DNA of 64,000 nt from Nitrospirota bacterium (GTDB lineage Bacteria > Nitrospirota > Leptospirillia > Leptospirillales > Leptospirillaceae), in the NCBI GenBank assembly GCA_021826965.1, contig JAKAYA010000005.1, forward strand, positions 1-64,000, read 5' to 3'. The position numbers were made by a program, and so were the translations under genes. A model generated the notes under the pieces. That model ran no database searches, was not told the origin of the DNA, and was given only the letters and a program-made list of their open reading frames with translations. Below, piece by piece: positions 56,637 through 64,000 of the stretch. Every line of letters begins with the position of its first letter. The stretch's first letter is position 1.

Positions 56637-57352
56637 GGATTCGAAGGAGGCCCCTCCCAGCGACCATCGACAAAACGGTATCCCCGGCGGGTCAACTCGG
56701 TCGCCGGATGCACGATGTAGGCCCCGGAGGGCAACATTTCCGTGAGAGCCTGCCTGTCCTCCTGCAAAATCTTTCCTCCTTCCGGCCCCTTCACAAGAGG
56801 GACCAGACCGGAGCCCAACCGGTCCTGCACCCGTTTTTTCCGACGTTCTTTCCGGAGGCTCTCCGCGAGTTTCTTCTTCTCCCGGGATTTCTCCGCTTCC
56901 CATTCGGACCGGAGAACCACGACCGTTCCCACGTAACGATACCGGTAGGGAGCTCCAAACAAGGGATATTTCCATTCGCCCTCCGGGTGATTTTCGGACG
57001 CCTCGACGATGGAACGGGAGTAGTCCATCAGGTAGTAATGGGCTTTGACCGAATGCGGTTCGATCTGGCGCAGAAATTCCGGAAAACTGATGTGATGGAC
57101 CGTTTCGAGGCTCCCTTTTCGGATGACGATGACCTCCGAAGAGCGCGAAGGAACCGGAAGAGTCCTGACATAAAACCGGGTCGAATGATCGTCCAGGAGA
57201 AGATGCTGGGGAATAACGGTTGCGTCCGGCGCCGTCGCGCAGGCCCCCATCAGGAGAAAGATCAGCCCGCCACCCCCCATGAAGGCCTTTTCCAAAAAAG
57301 CGTCCCTTTTTCCGTCCCCCGACACTGTCTTGTCTGTCCCCGTTTTTTTCAC
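56630..57352 (-). CDS. Lipoprotein, unknown
   Basis: 240 residues from GTG 57352 (AGGGAGA upstream); the track ATG at 57403 adds a segment with no signal character. A basic N terminus and hydrophobic run (GGGGLIFLLMGAC) end in a lipobox Cys. The mature protein has HYYLMDYSRSIVEASENHPEGEWKYPLFG and a strongly charged coiled-coil (KSREKKKLAESLRKERRKKR). No family recognised. It converges on the kelch gene and overlaps its end by seven bases. Confidence 0.65.
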   Translation of the reverse strand: MKKTGTDKTVSGDGKRDAFLEKAFMGGGGLIFLLMGACATAPDATVIPQHLLLDDHSTRFYVRTLPVPSRSSEVIVIRKGSLETVHHISFPEFLRQIEPHSVKAHYYLMDYSRSIVEASENHPEGEWKYPLFGAPYRYRYVGTVVVLRSEWEAEKSREKKKLAESLRKERRKKRVQDRLGSGLVPLVKGPEGGKILQEDRQALTEMLPSGAYIVHPATELTRRGYRFVDGRWEGPPSNPQ

Positions 57353-57584
57353 CCGATGTCTCCCTGATTGATGTGCGGTTGTGGCATACCGGTGGCTTTC
57401 CATTACACCGTTCGGCGTCGCCGAAAATCAAGCACGTCTTCTCAAAGGGGTTTCCTTGCCCGCTCCGGGACAAGACAAAACCGGTCCGACGGAAGGGTGT
57501 ATACTGTCCTCATCAGGATCATTCCGGTGGAAAACCATCCTTATCCGCCGGCCATCACACGTTCAGGATCCAAGGAGGTTCGTT

Positions 57585-58088
57585 ATGTTGCGCAAGGGTT
57601 TTGTCCGCTTCTTCCTCGGTCTTTTGACCTTTTCTCTTGTCGGTTTCGCGGGGGTCTCTCCGGCTTCGGCCCATATGCACCATCACGGCGACATGATGAT
57701 GCAGGGTGGTCCCATCCCCTTCTACCTGATGAACCAGGACCGGATCGGGTTGTCCAAAACGCAGGTGACGAAACTTCTGAAACTCAAGGAAACATTCCTG
57801 AAGACCGCGATCATGGAACGGGCCCGCATCCGCATCCTGCACATGGACATCATGGAAAACATGATGCACCACAAGATCGACACATCCGCTGTCCGCAAAG
57901 ATATGGACCAGATCCTGGCCCATAAAAGAACCCTCATGCACGGCTATCTCGACATGATCGCCCGTGCCCATGCCGTCCTGACCGCCCAGCAGTTCGAGAA
58001 AGTCAAGAGTCTGTGGCGCGAAATGATGATGATGCATCACGAAATGATGATGGGCCCCCACCACGGACACATGGACCATCATCAGTAA
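57585..58088 (+). CDS. Spy/CpxP-like periplasmic protein
   Basis: 167 residues from ATG 57585 with AAGGAGG 7 bases upstream. A signal peptide (FVRFFLGLLTFSLVGFAGVSPASA) is followed by an all-helical, Met- and His-rich protein (HMHHHGDMMMQ... MHHEMMMGPHHGHMDHH) with LTAQQFEKVKSLW, the LTxxQ signature of CpxP/Spy/CnrX-type metal and envelope stress proteins. The His/Met ends suggest copper or other metal binding. It precedes the ars genes on the same strand. Confidence 0.85.
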   Translation: MLRKGFVRFFLGLLTFSLVGFAGVSPASAHMHHHGDMMMQGGPIPFYLMNQDRIGLSKTQVTKLLKLKETFLKTAIMERARIRILHMDIMENMMHHKIDTSAVRKDMDQILAHKRTLMHGYLDMIARAHAVLTAQQFEKVKSLWREMMMMHHEMMMGPHHGHMDHHQ

Positions 58089-58148
58089 CCGGTCGGAACA
58101 ACCGGAGAGCCGGAACGACAGACCGGCTTTCCGGAACTTCCGAGGAGT

Positions 58149-58185
58149 TTGACGGGCTGCCCATTCTTTGATATATATCGAAGAA
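58149..58185 (+). promoter_or_regulatory. ars promoter with overlapping ArsR-type operator
   Basis: TTGACG (58149-58154), 17 bases, TATATA (58172-58177). The near-perfect 22-bp palindrome TTCTTTGATAT/ATATCGAAGAA (58164-58185) covers the -10 and the start site and ends on the A of the ATG. Transcription is predicted to begin at or within a base of that ATG. Confidence 0.65.
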
Positions 58186-58958
58186 TGAATATTCCTGAAA
58201 CCGATTGTTTTTTCGCCCTCAATCATCCCTTCCGACGCCGGGCCCTTCTCCTTCTTCTGGAAAAGGGCCCCTTGTGCGTCTGCCATCTGGAGGATCAGCT
58301 GGGTTCCTCCCAGCCGGCCATCTCCCGGCAGATGGGGATTCTCCGGGAGAAAGGGATCGTCCAGTCGCGCCGGCAGGGGCAGTGGATCTACTACGACCTT
58401 TCCCGGGACCTTCCCGGCTGGGTCAGGACCGTTCTGAAAGCATTGCCCGATACAACGCTTCCGGACCGTTCCGGATCGGGGAGTCTCTGTCCGGTTCAGG
58501 AGCCTTTCCGTCTCCTTTTTCTGTGCACCCAAAACGCGTGCCGCTCCCAGATCGCCTCCGGATGGGCGACGGCTCTCGGGGGACCCCGGGTTGAAGCGCG
58601 TTCGGCCGGCACCCGCCCCCATCCGGAGGGGGTGAACCCGCTGGCCATCGCGGTCATGCATGAAGAAGGGATCGATCTTTCCGGCCAACCGTCGACAGGA
58701 CTCGATATCGGCTTGCTCCGGTGGGCGAATCTTGTCGTCACCGTTTGCGGGGAAGCGGATGAATCCTGTCCGGCCCTTCCACCCGGCGTCCGGAAAGAAC
58801 ATTGGCCGATCGCGGATCCCGACCGGGCCCTCGGATCTTCGCGAGAAATTTTCCAGGTTTTCACCCGCACCCGTGACGAAATCGGCGATCGGGTCCGGGA
58901 CCTTTTCCGTCGCCTCGACATCCCGGAAGTCTCCCTGACTCGAAAGCTGACCCGTTAA
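58185..58958 (+). CDS. Fused ArsR repressor - ArsC arsenate reductase
   Basis: 257 residues from ATG 58185. The TTG at 58149 used by the track is the -35 box. The N-terminal ArsR winged helix (1-95) has the As(III) thiols in LCVCHLEDQLGSSQPAISRQ. The C-terminal low-molecular-weight phosphatase-type ArsC (about 110-250) has LFLCTQNACRSQIA (Cx5R) and the redox pair VTVCGEADESCPALP used with thioredoxin. One protein can sense arsenite and make it from arsenate. ArsB follows four bases later. Confidence 0.92.
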   Translation: MNIPETDCFFALNHPFRRRALLLLLEKGPLCVCHLEDQLGSSQPAISRQMGILREKGIVQSRRQGQWIYYDLSRDLPGWVRTVLKALPDTTLPDRSGSGSLCPVQEPFRLLFLCTQNACRSQIASGWATALGGPRVEARSAGTRPHPEGVNPLAIAVMHEEGIDLSGQPSTGLDIGLLRWANLVVTVCGEADESCPALPPGVRKEHWPIADPDRALGSSREIFQVFTRTRDEIGDRVRDLFRRLDIPEVSLTRKLTR

Positions 58959-58961
58959 TTC

Positions 58962-60281
58962 ATGCTGGCCGCCGTCGTCTTCGTCCTCACTCTCGTTCTG
59001 GTCATCTGGCAGCCCCGGGGACTTGGAATCGGCTGGAGCGCCCTGATCGGAGCCGCGATCGATCTCTCTCTTGGCGTGGTCCACTGGAAAGACGTTCCGA
59101 TCGTCTGGGGTATCATATGGGACGCCACCTTCACCTTCGTCGCACTCATCATCCTTTCCCTTCTTCTGGACGAGGCGGGGTTCTTCCACTGGGCCGCGTT
59201 GCATATGGGGAAACTGGGACAGGGCCGGCAGGCCCGCCTGTTCCTCTTCGTCATCCTTCTCGGTGCGGGAGTCTCTGCCGTCTTTGCCAACGATGGCGCC
59301 GCCCTGATCCTGACACCAATCGTCCTGGCAATGCTCCTCTCCCTGGGACTGACGCCGGCCGGTGCCCTGGCTTTCGTCATCGCCACCGGATTTGTCGCAG
59401 ACACCACGTCGCTCCCCTTTGTCATTTCGAACCTTGTGAACATCGTCTCGGCCGATTTTTTCCACATCTCCTTCACCCGCTATGCCCAGGTCATGGTGCC
59501 GGTGGACATCGTCTCGGGACTTTCGACCCTCCTGGTGCTCTGGCTGTACTACCGGCGCCACCTCCCGGAGTCTTATGACCTGTCTCTCCTGGAACCTCCC
59601 GGGCACGCCATCCGCGACCCTGTCGTCTTCCGCTGGGGGTTCGGCCTTCTCTTCCTGCTCCTGATCGCCTACATTGCGAGCGCGCCCCTCGGCATTCCGG
59701 TTTCACTGGTCACATCTTCGGCGGCCGGTCTCCTGCTTCTGATCGCGGCCCGCGCCTACAAGGGCGGGAAGGGGCGCCTCATTCCGGTCGTCCGCGTCCT
59801 GAAAGAAGCGCCCTGGCAAATCGTTCTCTTCAGCATGGGGATGTACCTGGTCGTCTACGGACTGAAAAACGCGAATCTGACCGTCCTGCTCTCGAATGTC
59901 CTCGGACATCTGGCTTCTCACGGACTCTGGGTGGCGACCATCGGCACCGGATTTCTTTCCGCCCTCCTGTCCTCGCTCATGAACAATATGCCGTCCGTTC
60001 TCGTCGGCGCATTGTCCATCCAGGGAGCAGGCCCCTTTCCCGACGGCATCCGGGAATCCATGATCTATGCGAACGTGATCGGATGCGACCTGGGACCGAA
60101 ATTCACGCCGATCGGAAGCCTGGCAACTCTTCTCTGGCTGCACGTCCTGGAGAAAAAGGGGGAGCGCATCGGTTGGGGTCTGTACATGCGTGTCGGCATT
60201 GTCCTGACAGTGCCGGTCCTTCTGGCGACCCTGGCCGGCCTGGCTGCCTGGATCTCCATTCTGGGGCATGCACATCCCTGA
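58962..60281 (+). CDS. arsB: Arsenite efflux permease ArsB
   Basis: The 439-residue membrane protein has about 12 TM helices of the ArsB/NhaD superfamily: [50 protein letters not shown] and [23 protein letters not shown]. It pumps arsenite and antimonite out by proton antiport. Its start is four bases after the ArsR-ArsC stop without its own strong ribosome binding site, so translation is coupled. Confidence 0.95.
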   Translation: MLAAVVFVLTLVLVIWQPRGLGIGWSALIGAAIDLSLGVVHWKDVPIVWGIIWDATFTFVALIILSLLLDEAGFFHWAALHMGKLGQGRQARLFLFVILLGAGVSAVFANDGAALILTPIVLAMLLSLGLTPAGALAFVIATGFVADTTSLPFVISNLVNIVSADFFHISFTRYAQVMVPVDIVSGLSTLLVLWLYYRRHLPESYDLSLLEPPGHAIRDPVVFRWGFGLLFLLLIAYIASAPLGIPVSLVTSSAAGLLLLIAARAYKGGKGRLIPVVRVLKEAPWQIVLFSMGMYLVVYGLKNANLTVLLSNVLGHLASHGLWVATIGTGFLSALLSSLMNNMPSVLVGALSIQGAGPFPDGIRESMIYANVIGCDLGPKFTPIGSLATLLWLHVLEKKGERIGWGLYMRVGIVLTVPVLLATLAGLAAWISILGHAHP

Positions 60282-60439
60282 CCATATATTTGATGTGCAT
60301 CCCCCGGCCCTTGAGCTTTTCCCGTTCTTCCGGAATATCCTCAAGGTCTCTTTATAAGTTGTCCTGCTTTTCTGTTGGAAATTCCTCGCCGGATTGTGAC
60401 GGAAATCCTGCCGCGTTGCGTCATTTTCTAGACATATCT

Positions 60440-60469
60440 TTGACGTGGAATTGATCTCCCCGGGATAAA
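60440..60469 (+). promoter_or_regulatory. Candidate promoter for the 61-residue protein gene
   Basis: TTGACG (60440-60445), 18 bases, GATAAA (60464-60469), about 60 bases before the ATG. The 246-base gap after arsB holds nothing else that I can name. Confidence 0.45.
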
Positions 60470-60527
60470 GTGAACCCAGGTCGCCAACCGAGCGACGAAC
60501 CTGCCATTACAGTCCAAGGAGGATTCC

Positions 60528-60713
60528 ATGTCGCAACTCAGCGAGATTCTCAGCAAAAAAGATCTTTTTTGTACCCAATGCGTCAAGACCCTGGAGAAAG
60601 TTTCCGACCTCGAGAAACGGGAAAAAGATCAGATCAATTCTCTTCTTCTTTTCATGGCCGGGGTCTATCTGTACTGGATTGTCGGGCTGATCGCTCTGGT
60701 TCGCCTCTCTTGA
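60528..60713 (+). CDS. 61-residue membrane protein with a CxxC motif
   Basis: The ATG has AAGGAGGA at ideal distance. The protein reads SEILSKKDLFCTQCVKTLEK (CxxC at residues 15-18), a charged middle part and one C-terminal TM helix (SLLLFMAGVYLYWIVGLIAL). No family is recognised. Own promoter and strong terminator point to an abundant single-gene transcript. A membrane-tethered metal or thiol function is a guess. Confidence 0.7.
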   Translation: MSQLSEILSKKDLFCTQCVKTLEKVSDLEKREKDQINSLLLFMAGVYLYWIVGLIALVRLS

Positions 60714-61130
60714 GGTGTCCGTCCCCCCTCCCGGAAAAAGCATTGTCCCCTTCCAGCCCCTTGCCATCTCCTTCCTGGATCGCCTGCCGGAACCGGCCGC
60801 AGACCTAATCCCTTCAGGGAATGCGGCCGGTTCCCGGTTTTCAACCGCAGACAACCGTCAACCGGAAGAACGTCGGAGGGTGTTTTCGATCGTTCAATGC
60901 CCTCCCGGATCGTCGTATTGTCACCGCCGGTGAGGGATTTCACGGGACCTGTCTCCCCAAGTTCAAATCCTTGCGTTCGCCCGTCTATTGGAACCCGAAA
61001 TTCGACTCCGGGTGTATAGTGTAGGCATCTCCACCATCCGGCCGCTTTTCCGGCACGCGATTTTCCGCGCGCCTTTCCGGCGGCAGCGCATTTTTTTGGA
61101 AGAAGAGCATTCTTTCAGAAGGAGATCCTC
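60714..61130. other. 417-base intergenic stretch
   Basis: It contains the strong terminator at 60789 and, toward its right end, GGGTGTATAGTGT (61011-61023), a -10-like element also seen before the Spy-like gene. Track ORFs here lack ribosome binding sites and known domains. No RNA gene is recognised. Confidence 0.5.
60789..60841 (+). terminator. Terminator after the CxxC membrane protein
   Basis: GGAACCGGCCGCA (60789-60801) pairs perfectly with TGCGGCCGGTTCC (60822-60834), then CGGTTTTC. A very stable 13-bp stem. Confidence 0.7.
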
Positions 61131-61442
61131 ATGATGTCATCGATTCGGACCATCGTAGCCGTCCTGGCCGTCGGAGCCTCGCTCATTCTTCCCGCAGCGG
61201 CCGTCAGCGCTCCGCAAAAGCTGACGCTCAAGCTGGGCGGACAGTACTGCAACTTCTATCTCGACGACGTCACGAAAGCCCTCATGGGCGTCCCTGGCGT
61301 GCGCCACGTCTCCTACAACAAGGCCCAGGACCAGGTGACGGTTCAGGGAGACGCTGCCACGCTCAAGGAATCGTCCGTGATCCGGACGATCGACGGAGTC
61401 AAGGGAAGTTCCTGGTTCTGCAAAGCCCATCCGATGCATTGA
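61131..61442 (+). CDS. Periplasmic HMA-like protein
   Basis: 103 residues; AGAAGGAGA precedes the ATG pair. A signal peptide (TIVAVLAVGASLILPAAAVSA) is followed by a ferredoxin-like heavy-metal-associated fold: LTLKLGGQYCNFYLDDVTKALMGVPGVRHVSYN... VTVQGDAATLKESSVI. The usual GMTCxxC metal loop is replaced by GGQYCNFY with a single Cys; another Cys lies near the end (WFCKAHPMH). It may bind metal with a different ligand set. Confidence 0.75.
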   Translation: MMSSIRTIVAVLAVGASLILPAAAVSAPQKLTLKLGGQYCNFYLDDVTKALMGVPGVRHVSYNKAQDQVTVQGDAATLKESSVIRTIDGVKGSSWFCKAHPMH

Positions 61443-61719
61443 AGATTCCGGGCCGAACAAAAGGGAACAATCCCGAGACTCCTTCCCGGAACAGGAAAGT
61501 CGGGCCGCCGGAAGTGCGAGGGGAGCAGGAGGCCCTCTTTCTTCTGAAACGGGAATGACCAGTTGTGCTACACTTCTCCGACAGAGGACCGGAAGTTTCC
61601 GACCAATCCCGCCGGACGCTTCCGAATGTCTCTTCTGTGCACATTTTTTTGGACGACCGACGACCGCCACTTCCAGACCCGTCCGGTTTCCCGAACAGCC
61701 AGCAAAGGAGGTCGGCCCC

Positions 61720-62322
61720 ATGTCCCCAATCACGCCCGGAGGGGGATCCTTCCGTCTTACCGGGAAGTTCCGCATTCTGACCCTGTTTGTCGCCACCCTT
61801 TCCGTTCTTTCCGGTTGTGCGCTTTTTGACTCGCCCCCTTTTCCCAAACAGGAAGTCCGATGGGCCGACCGGGGAATTTTATTCCGGAACATCGCCCATC
61901 ACCCGAAATCCCTTGAGGGTCAGCATGTCATTCTCGGGGGCAAGATCCTGAACATTACCCGGAAGGGAATGGTCAGTACGATCATCGTGAAAGAATACCC
62001 GCTCGGAAAAGAACTCCATCCCGACACGGAAAAGCCTTCCATGGGGCTCTTCGAGATCGTCACCGACGAATTCCTTCCCGCAGACCGTTACAAGCCGGGG
62101 CATAAGGTGGAAGTGATCGGGACGGTGATCGGTCCGACAGATCTCCGGACAGCGGGTGGCCGAACTGTCCGCGTCCCGGTCATCAAGGGACGCCATCTTC
62201 ATGCCCAGGCGCCCGCTCCGCCTCCCATGCCGATGGACATGATGGATCCGGGATTCATGGATCCGGGGTTCATGGGACCAGGGTTCATGGGGCCCGGCAT
62301 GATGATGCCCGGGTTCTTCTGA
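61720..62322 (+). CDS. Slp-family outer-membrane lipoprotein with MxPGF repeats
   Basis: 200 residues from ATG 61720 (AAAGGAGG 8 bases upstream); the track adds 55 codons. Lipobox Cys in VLSGCALF. The Slp core has HPKSLEGQHVILGGKILN, STIIVKEYPLGKEL and FLPADRYKPGHKVEVIGTV. The tail is a Met/Pro/Gly repeat (MDPGFMDPGFMGPGFM). Slp proteins appear in acid and starvation stress. The Met-rich tail could bind copper or silver ions (inference). Confidence 0.85.
   Translation: MSPITPGGGSFRLTGKFRILTLFVATLSVLSGCALFDSPPFPKQEVRWADRGILFRNIAHHPKSLEGQHVILGGKILNITRKGMVSTIIVKEYPLGKELHPDTEKPSMGLFEIVTDEFLPADRYKPGHKVEVIGTVIGPTDLRTAGGRTVRVPVIKGRHLHAQAPAPPPMPMDMMDPGFMDPGFMGPGFMGPGMMMPGFF
62242..62316 (+). repeat. 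Tandem 15-bp repeat coding MxPGF
   Basis: Units ATGGATCCGGGATTC, ATGGATCCGGGGTTC and ATGGGACCAGGGTTC follow directly, then a shortened unit and a final variant. They code the repeated Met-x-Pro-Gly-Phe tail of the Slp lipoprotein. Confidence 0.85.
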
Positions 62323-62339
62323 AGAGCCTCTCCTCACCG

Positions 62340-62385
62340 GTCCGGAAGGAGCCCGGGAAAAGAATCCCGGGCCCTTCTTCCGGAC
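62340..62385 (+). terminator. Probable terminator-like stem after slp
   Basis: GTCCGGAAG pairs with CTTCCGGAC outside, and GCCCGGG with CCCGGGC inside. It is very stable but lacks a clear T run (GTCTCTGCC follows), so it may also act as a 3' end stabiliser. Confidence 0.5.
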
Positions 62386-62547
62386 GTCTCTGCCGGAGGT
62401 GATTGAACAACCCGCTTCCTCCGGCGATAATGGAAAAAATGTCCTGGACCAGACCGGAAGGTGACTTCGGGTCAAGCCGTCGTCCGGGATCCCGTGTCTC
62501 TTCATTTGCCCGCTGTTTGCCCATGCTCACGAAAGGATGGAAGATTC

Positions 62548-63183
62548 ATGTCTGCCGCACCGGCCAGAAAAAACACCTTGCTCTCCCGTTGGCCTCTTAT
62601 TCTCGTTTTGTTCATCCTGACCGTTTTCTTCGTCTACGTCAGCCGACAGAAAAATCCCGCGGAAGACACGGCGGCCACCGTTTCGGCCCCGACTCAGACG
62701 GCGCCCGCAGCGCCACCGGCATCCGCAGCAACAGACGCGTCCCAGCCGGGCATCTTTTATCCGTCGCAGGGACACGACCACTGGGACCTGTCCCGGCTGG
62801 AAAAGTTTTCGTACAATTCCAATCCGCCGACCTCGGGACCGCACATGGAGCAGTTCATCGACAGCTACACGCCGTCCGCCCCCCTGCCGGCCTATATCCA
62901 GGTTCACCTGCTGGAGCACGGAAACATTTTGCTCCAGTACAACTGCACCTGTCCCGGTACCGTCGACGCGCTCAAGAAAATCGCTTCCTCCTTCGACACC
63001 TATTCCCCTTCCCTGGGACTCGAGGAAGGAAAAGCGGTGATCGTGGCCCCCAATCCATCTCTTCCGCACCGGATCGTCCTCACCGCATGGACAAGACTTC
63101 TGGGAATGGACACTCTCGACGAAAAAACCGCCCGTCAGTTCATCTCCGCATGGCTCGGGAACGCCCAGAACACCCGGCAATAG
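62548..63183 (+). CDS. DUF3105-type membrane-anchored protein
   Basis: 211 residues from ATG 62548 (GGATGGAAG upstream). One N-terminal TM helix (WPLILVLFILTVFFVYV), an Ala/Pro/Thr linker, and a DUF3105 domain: FSYNSNPPTSGPHMEQF, VHLLEHGNILLQYNCTCP, then a C-terminal strand region (AVIVAPNPSLPHRIVLTAW). The conserved His and Cys residues suggest a metal site, but the function is unknown. It is upstream of an RND pump gene. Confidence 0.82.
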   Translation: MSAAPARKNTLLSRWPLILVLFILTVFFVYVSRQKNPAEDTAATVSAPTQTAPAAPPASAATDASQPGIFYPSQGHDHWDLSRLEKFSYNSNPPTSGPHMEQFIDSYTPSAPLPAYIQVHLLEHGNILLQYNCTCPGTVDALKKIASSFDTYSPSLGLEEGKAVIVAPNPSLPHRIVLTAWTRLLGMDTLDEKTARQFISAWLGNAQNTRQ

Positions 63184-63230
63184 CCGTCCCTGAAATCGCC
63201 CGTTTCCTCCGGGAGGCGGGAAGGCCCCGC

Positions 63231-63266
63231 GGTACGCAGTCCACGAACTCCTGAGGACTGCGTACC
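63231..63266. repeat. Perfect 12-bp inverted repeat before the RND pump
   Basis: GGTACGCAGTCC (63231-63242) and GGACTGCGTACC (63255-63266) are exact inverted copies around a 12-base loop. No T run follows. It lies 30 bases before the pump ATG and could be an operator or an mRNA stem. Confidence 0.65.
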
Positions 63267-63295
63267 GGGCAGAATGCCAAGGAGGACCCGGCATC

Positions 63296-64000
63296 ATGTT
63301 TCTTGTTCGCATTGCGGTCAAACGCCCGTATACCATCTTCGTGATGGCCGCCATCATCCTGATCATGGGCGTGATCTCCTTCAACCGCATGGTTCTGGAT
63401 ATTTTCCCCTCCATCGACATTCCTGTCGTCAACGTGGTCTGGAACTATCCGGGACTCTCCGCCCTGGACATGGAAGAGCGCATCGTCCTGATTGCGGAGC
63501 GGGCCTACTCGACTACCGTCAACGGTATCAGCCGCATCGAAAGCGAATCGATCAACGGAACCGGTCTCATCAAGGTCTATTTCCACCAGAACGAAAGTCT
63601 GGGAGCCGCCATTGCCCAGATCAGCGCCGTCAGCGAAACGCTTTTGCGAATCGCCCCTCCCGGAACGATGCCTCCCAACATCATCCAGTACAACGCGTCC
63701 AACGTTCCGGTCGTCCAGATGGAGGTCCAGGGGCACAAATACTCGGAACAGCAGCTGTTCGACTACGGGCTGAACTTCATCCGGATGGGCCTCTTCACGA
63801 TCCCGGGCCTTTCAACCCCCGCGCCTTTTGGAGGAAAGATCCGCCAGGTCATGGTGGATGTCTACCCTGACAAGCTGGCCGGGTACGGACTGTCCCCGAA
63901 CGACATCGTCAACACGCTGACGCATTCGAACATCATCGTACCGGGGGGAACCGCCAAGATCGGCGATCTGGAGATGAATGTCCAGATCAACGGAAGCCCC
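63296..64000 (+). CDS. RND-family efflux pump, N-terminal part (cut by window end)
   Basis: The first 235 codons are present. ATG 63296 has AAGGAGG upstream. It opens with the RND inner-membrane helix (FLVRIAVKRPYTIFVMAAIILIMGVISF), then DIFPSIDIPVVNVVWNYPGLSALDMEERIV and periplasmic porter domain sequence (GTGLIKVYFHQN, PDKLAGYGLSPNDIVNTL). This matches AcrB/MdtB-type pumps rather than clear CzcA. The substrate cannot be told. The membrane fusion protein must lie elsewhere or downstream. Confidence 0.92.
   Translation, partial: MFLVRIAVKRPYTIFVMAAIILIMGVISFNRMVLDIFPSIDIPVVNVVWNYPGLSALDMEERIVLIAERAYSTTVNGISRIESESINGTGLIKVYFHQNESLGAAIAQISAVSETLLRIAPPGTMPPNIIQYNASNVPVVQMEVQGHKYSEQQLFDYGLNFIRMGLFTIPGLSTPAPFGGKIRQVMVDVYPDKLAGYGLSPNDIVNTLTHSNIIVPGGTAKIGDLEMNVQINGSP

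Noticed and set aside
57555-59606. 683-residue minus-strand ORF
   Set aside because: It is antisense to the Spy-like, ArsR-ArsC and ArsB genes, has shadow composition and no domain.
62403-63254. 283-residue plus-strand ORF
   Set aside because: It overlaps the DUF3105 gene in another frame and is Arg/Pro/His-rich, typical of a shadow frame in GC-rich DNA.

Overview
The window looks like a piece of chromosome from an acidophilic, metal-exposed Gram-negative bacterium. Gene content, protein style and moderately high GC fit a Leptospirillum-like member of the Nitrospirota. This is an inference from arsenic resistance, FTR1 iron uptake, Slp and DUF1207 outer-membrane proteins, many small envelope proteins and an IS1634-type transposase end. 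No 16S or marker-tree evidence was available. Genes are tightly packed, with frequent ATGA/GTGA/TGATG overlaps and mostly strong GGAGG-type ribosome binding sites.

Layout: 1-0.5 kb holds the tail of a transposase, a hairpin, a terminator and a 39-aa membrane protein. 0.5-9.4 kb is the classic translation/RNA operon on the minus strand, in transcription order rimP-nusA-infB-ylxP-rbfA-truB-rpsO-pnp, with an intrinsic terminator between rpsO and pnp. 9.4-11.6 kb (minus) has a lipoprotein, a DUF4337 protein, a CheV-like protein and tRNA-Thr(UGU). 11.8-20 kb (plus) has a secreted disulfide protein, PPK2, a prepilin peptidase and a usp-phoH-HD hydrolase-ybeY-ftsY run. aroE and a small membrane protein lie on the minus strand at 20-21 kb.

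21.2-31.2 kb (plus) carries uvrC, a 1026-residue membrane protein that I read as three degenerate AAA-type modules (the most unusual gene here), then thiC and a split methionine synthase (separate activation subunit plus MetH). 31.2-35.9 kb (minus) has an MBL hydrolase, a secreted cyclophilin, typA and an rRNA methyltransferase. 36-38 kb has two outer-membrane barrel candidates. 38-42 kb has recO and era (minus), a short-chain dehydrogenase, and two unknown genes. 42.3-45.2 kb encodes the GDP-mannose precursor pair manC-manB.

45.2-48.5 kb gathers genes that could form a nitric oxide/redox response: a single-domain globin under a clear promoter, a CDGSH protein, a cytochrome c, a ferredoxin-reductase-like flavoprotein, a SAP-like small protein and an NsrR-type Rrf2 regulator. 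49.3-53.5 kb (minus) is a beta-CASP ribonuclease translationally coupled to a three-domain acyl-ligase/ACP/acyltransferase. 53.6-56.6 kb is a Fur-box controlled FTR1-cupredoxin-kelch operon. From 57.5 kb to the end is a metal/envelope region: Spy-like protein, a fused ArsR-ArsC gene with a promoter/operator overlapping its start, ArsB, a CxxC membrane micro-protein, an HMA-like periplasmic protein, Slp lipoprotein, a DUF3105 protein and the first 235 codons of an RND pump.

Starts in the ORF track were often too far upstream. I moved them where a ribosome binding site, signal peptide or family alignment called for it. No CRISPR array, rRNA gene, phage gene or replication origin was seen.
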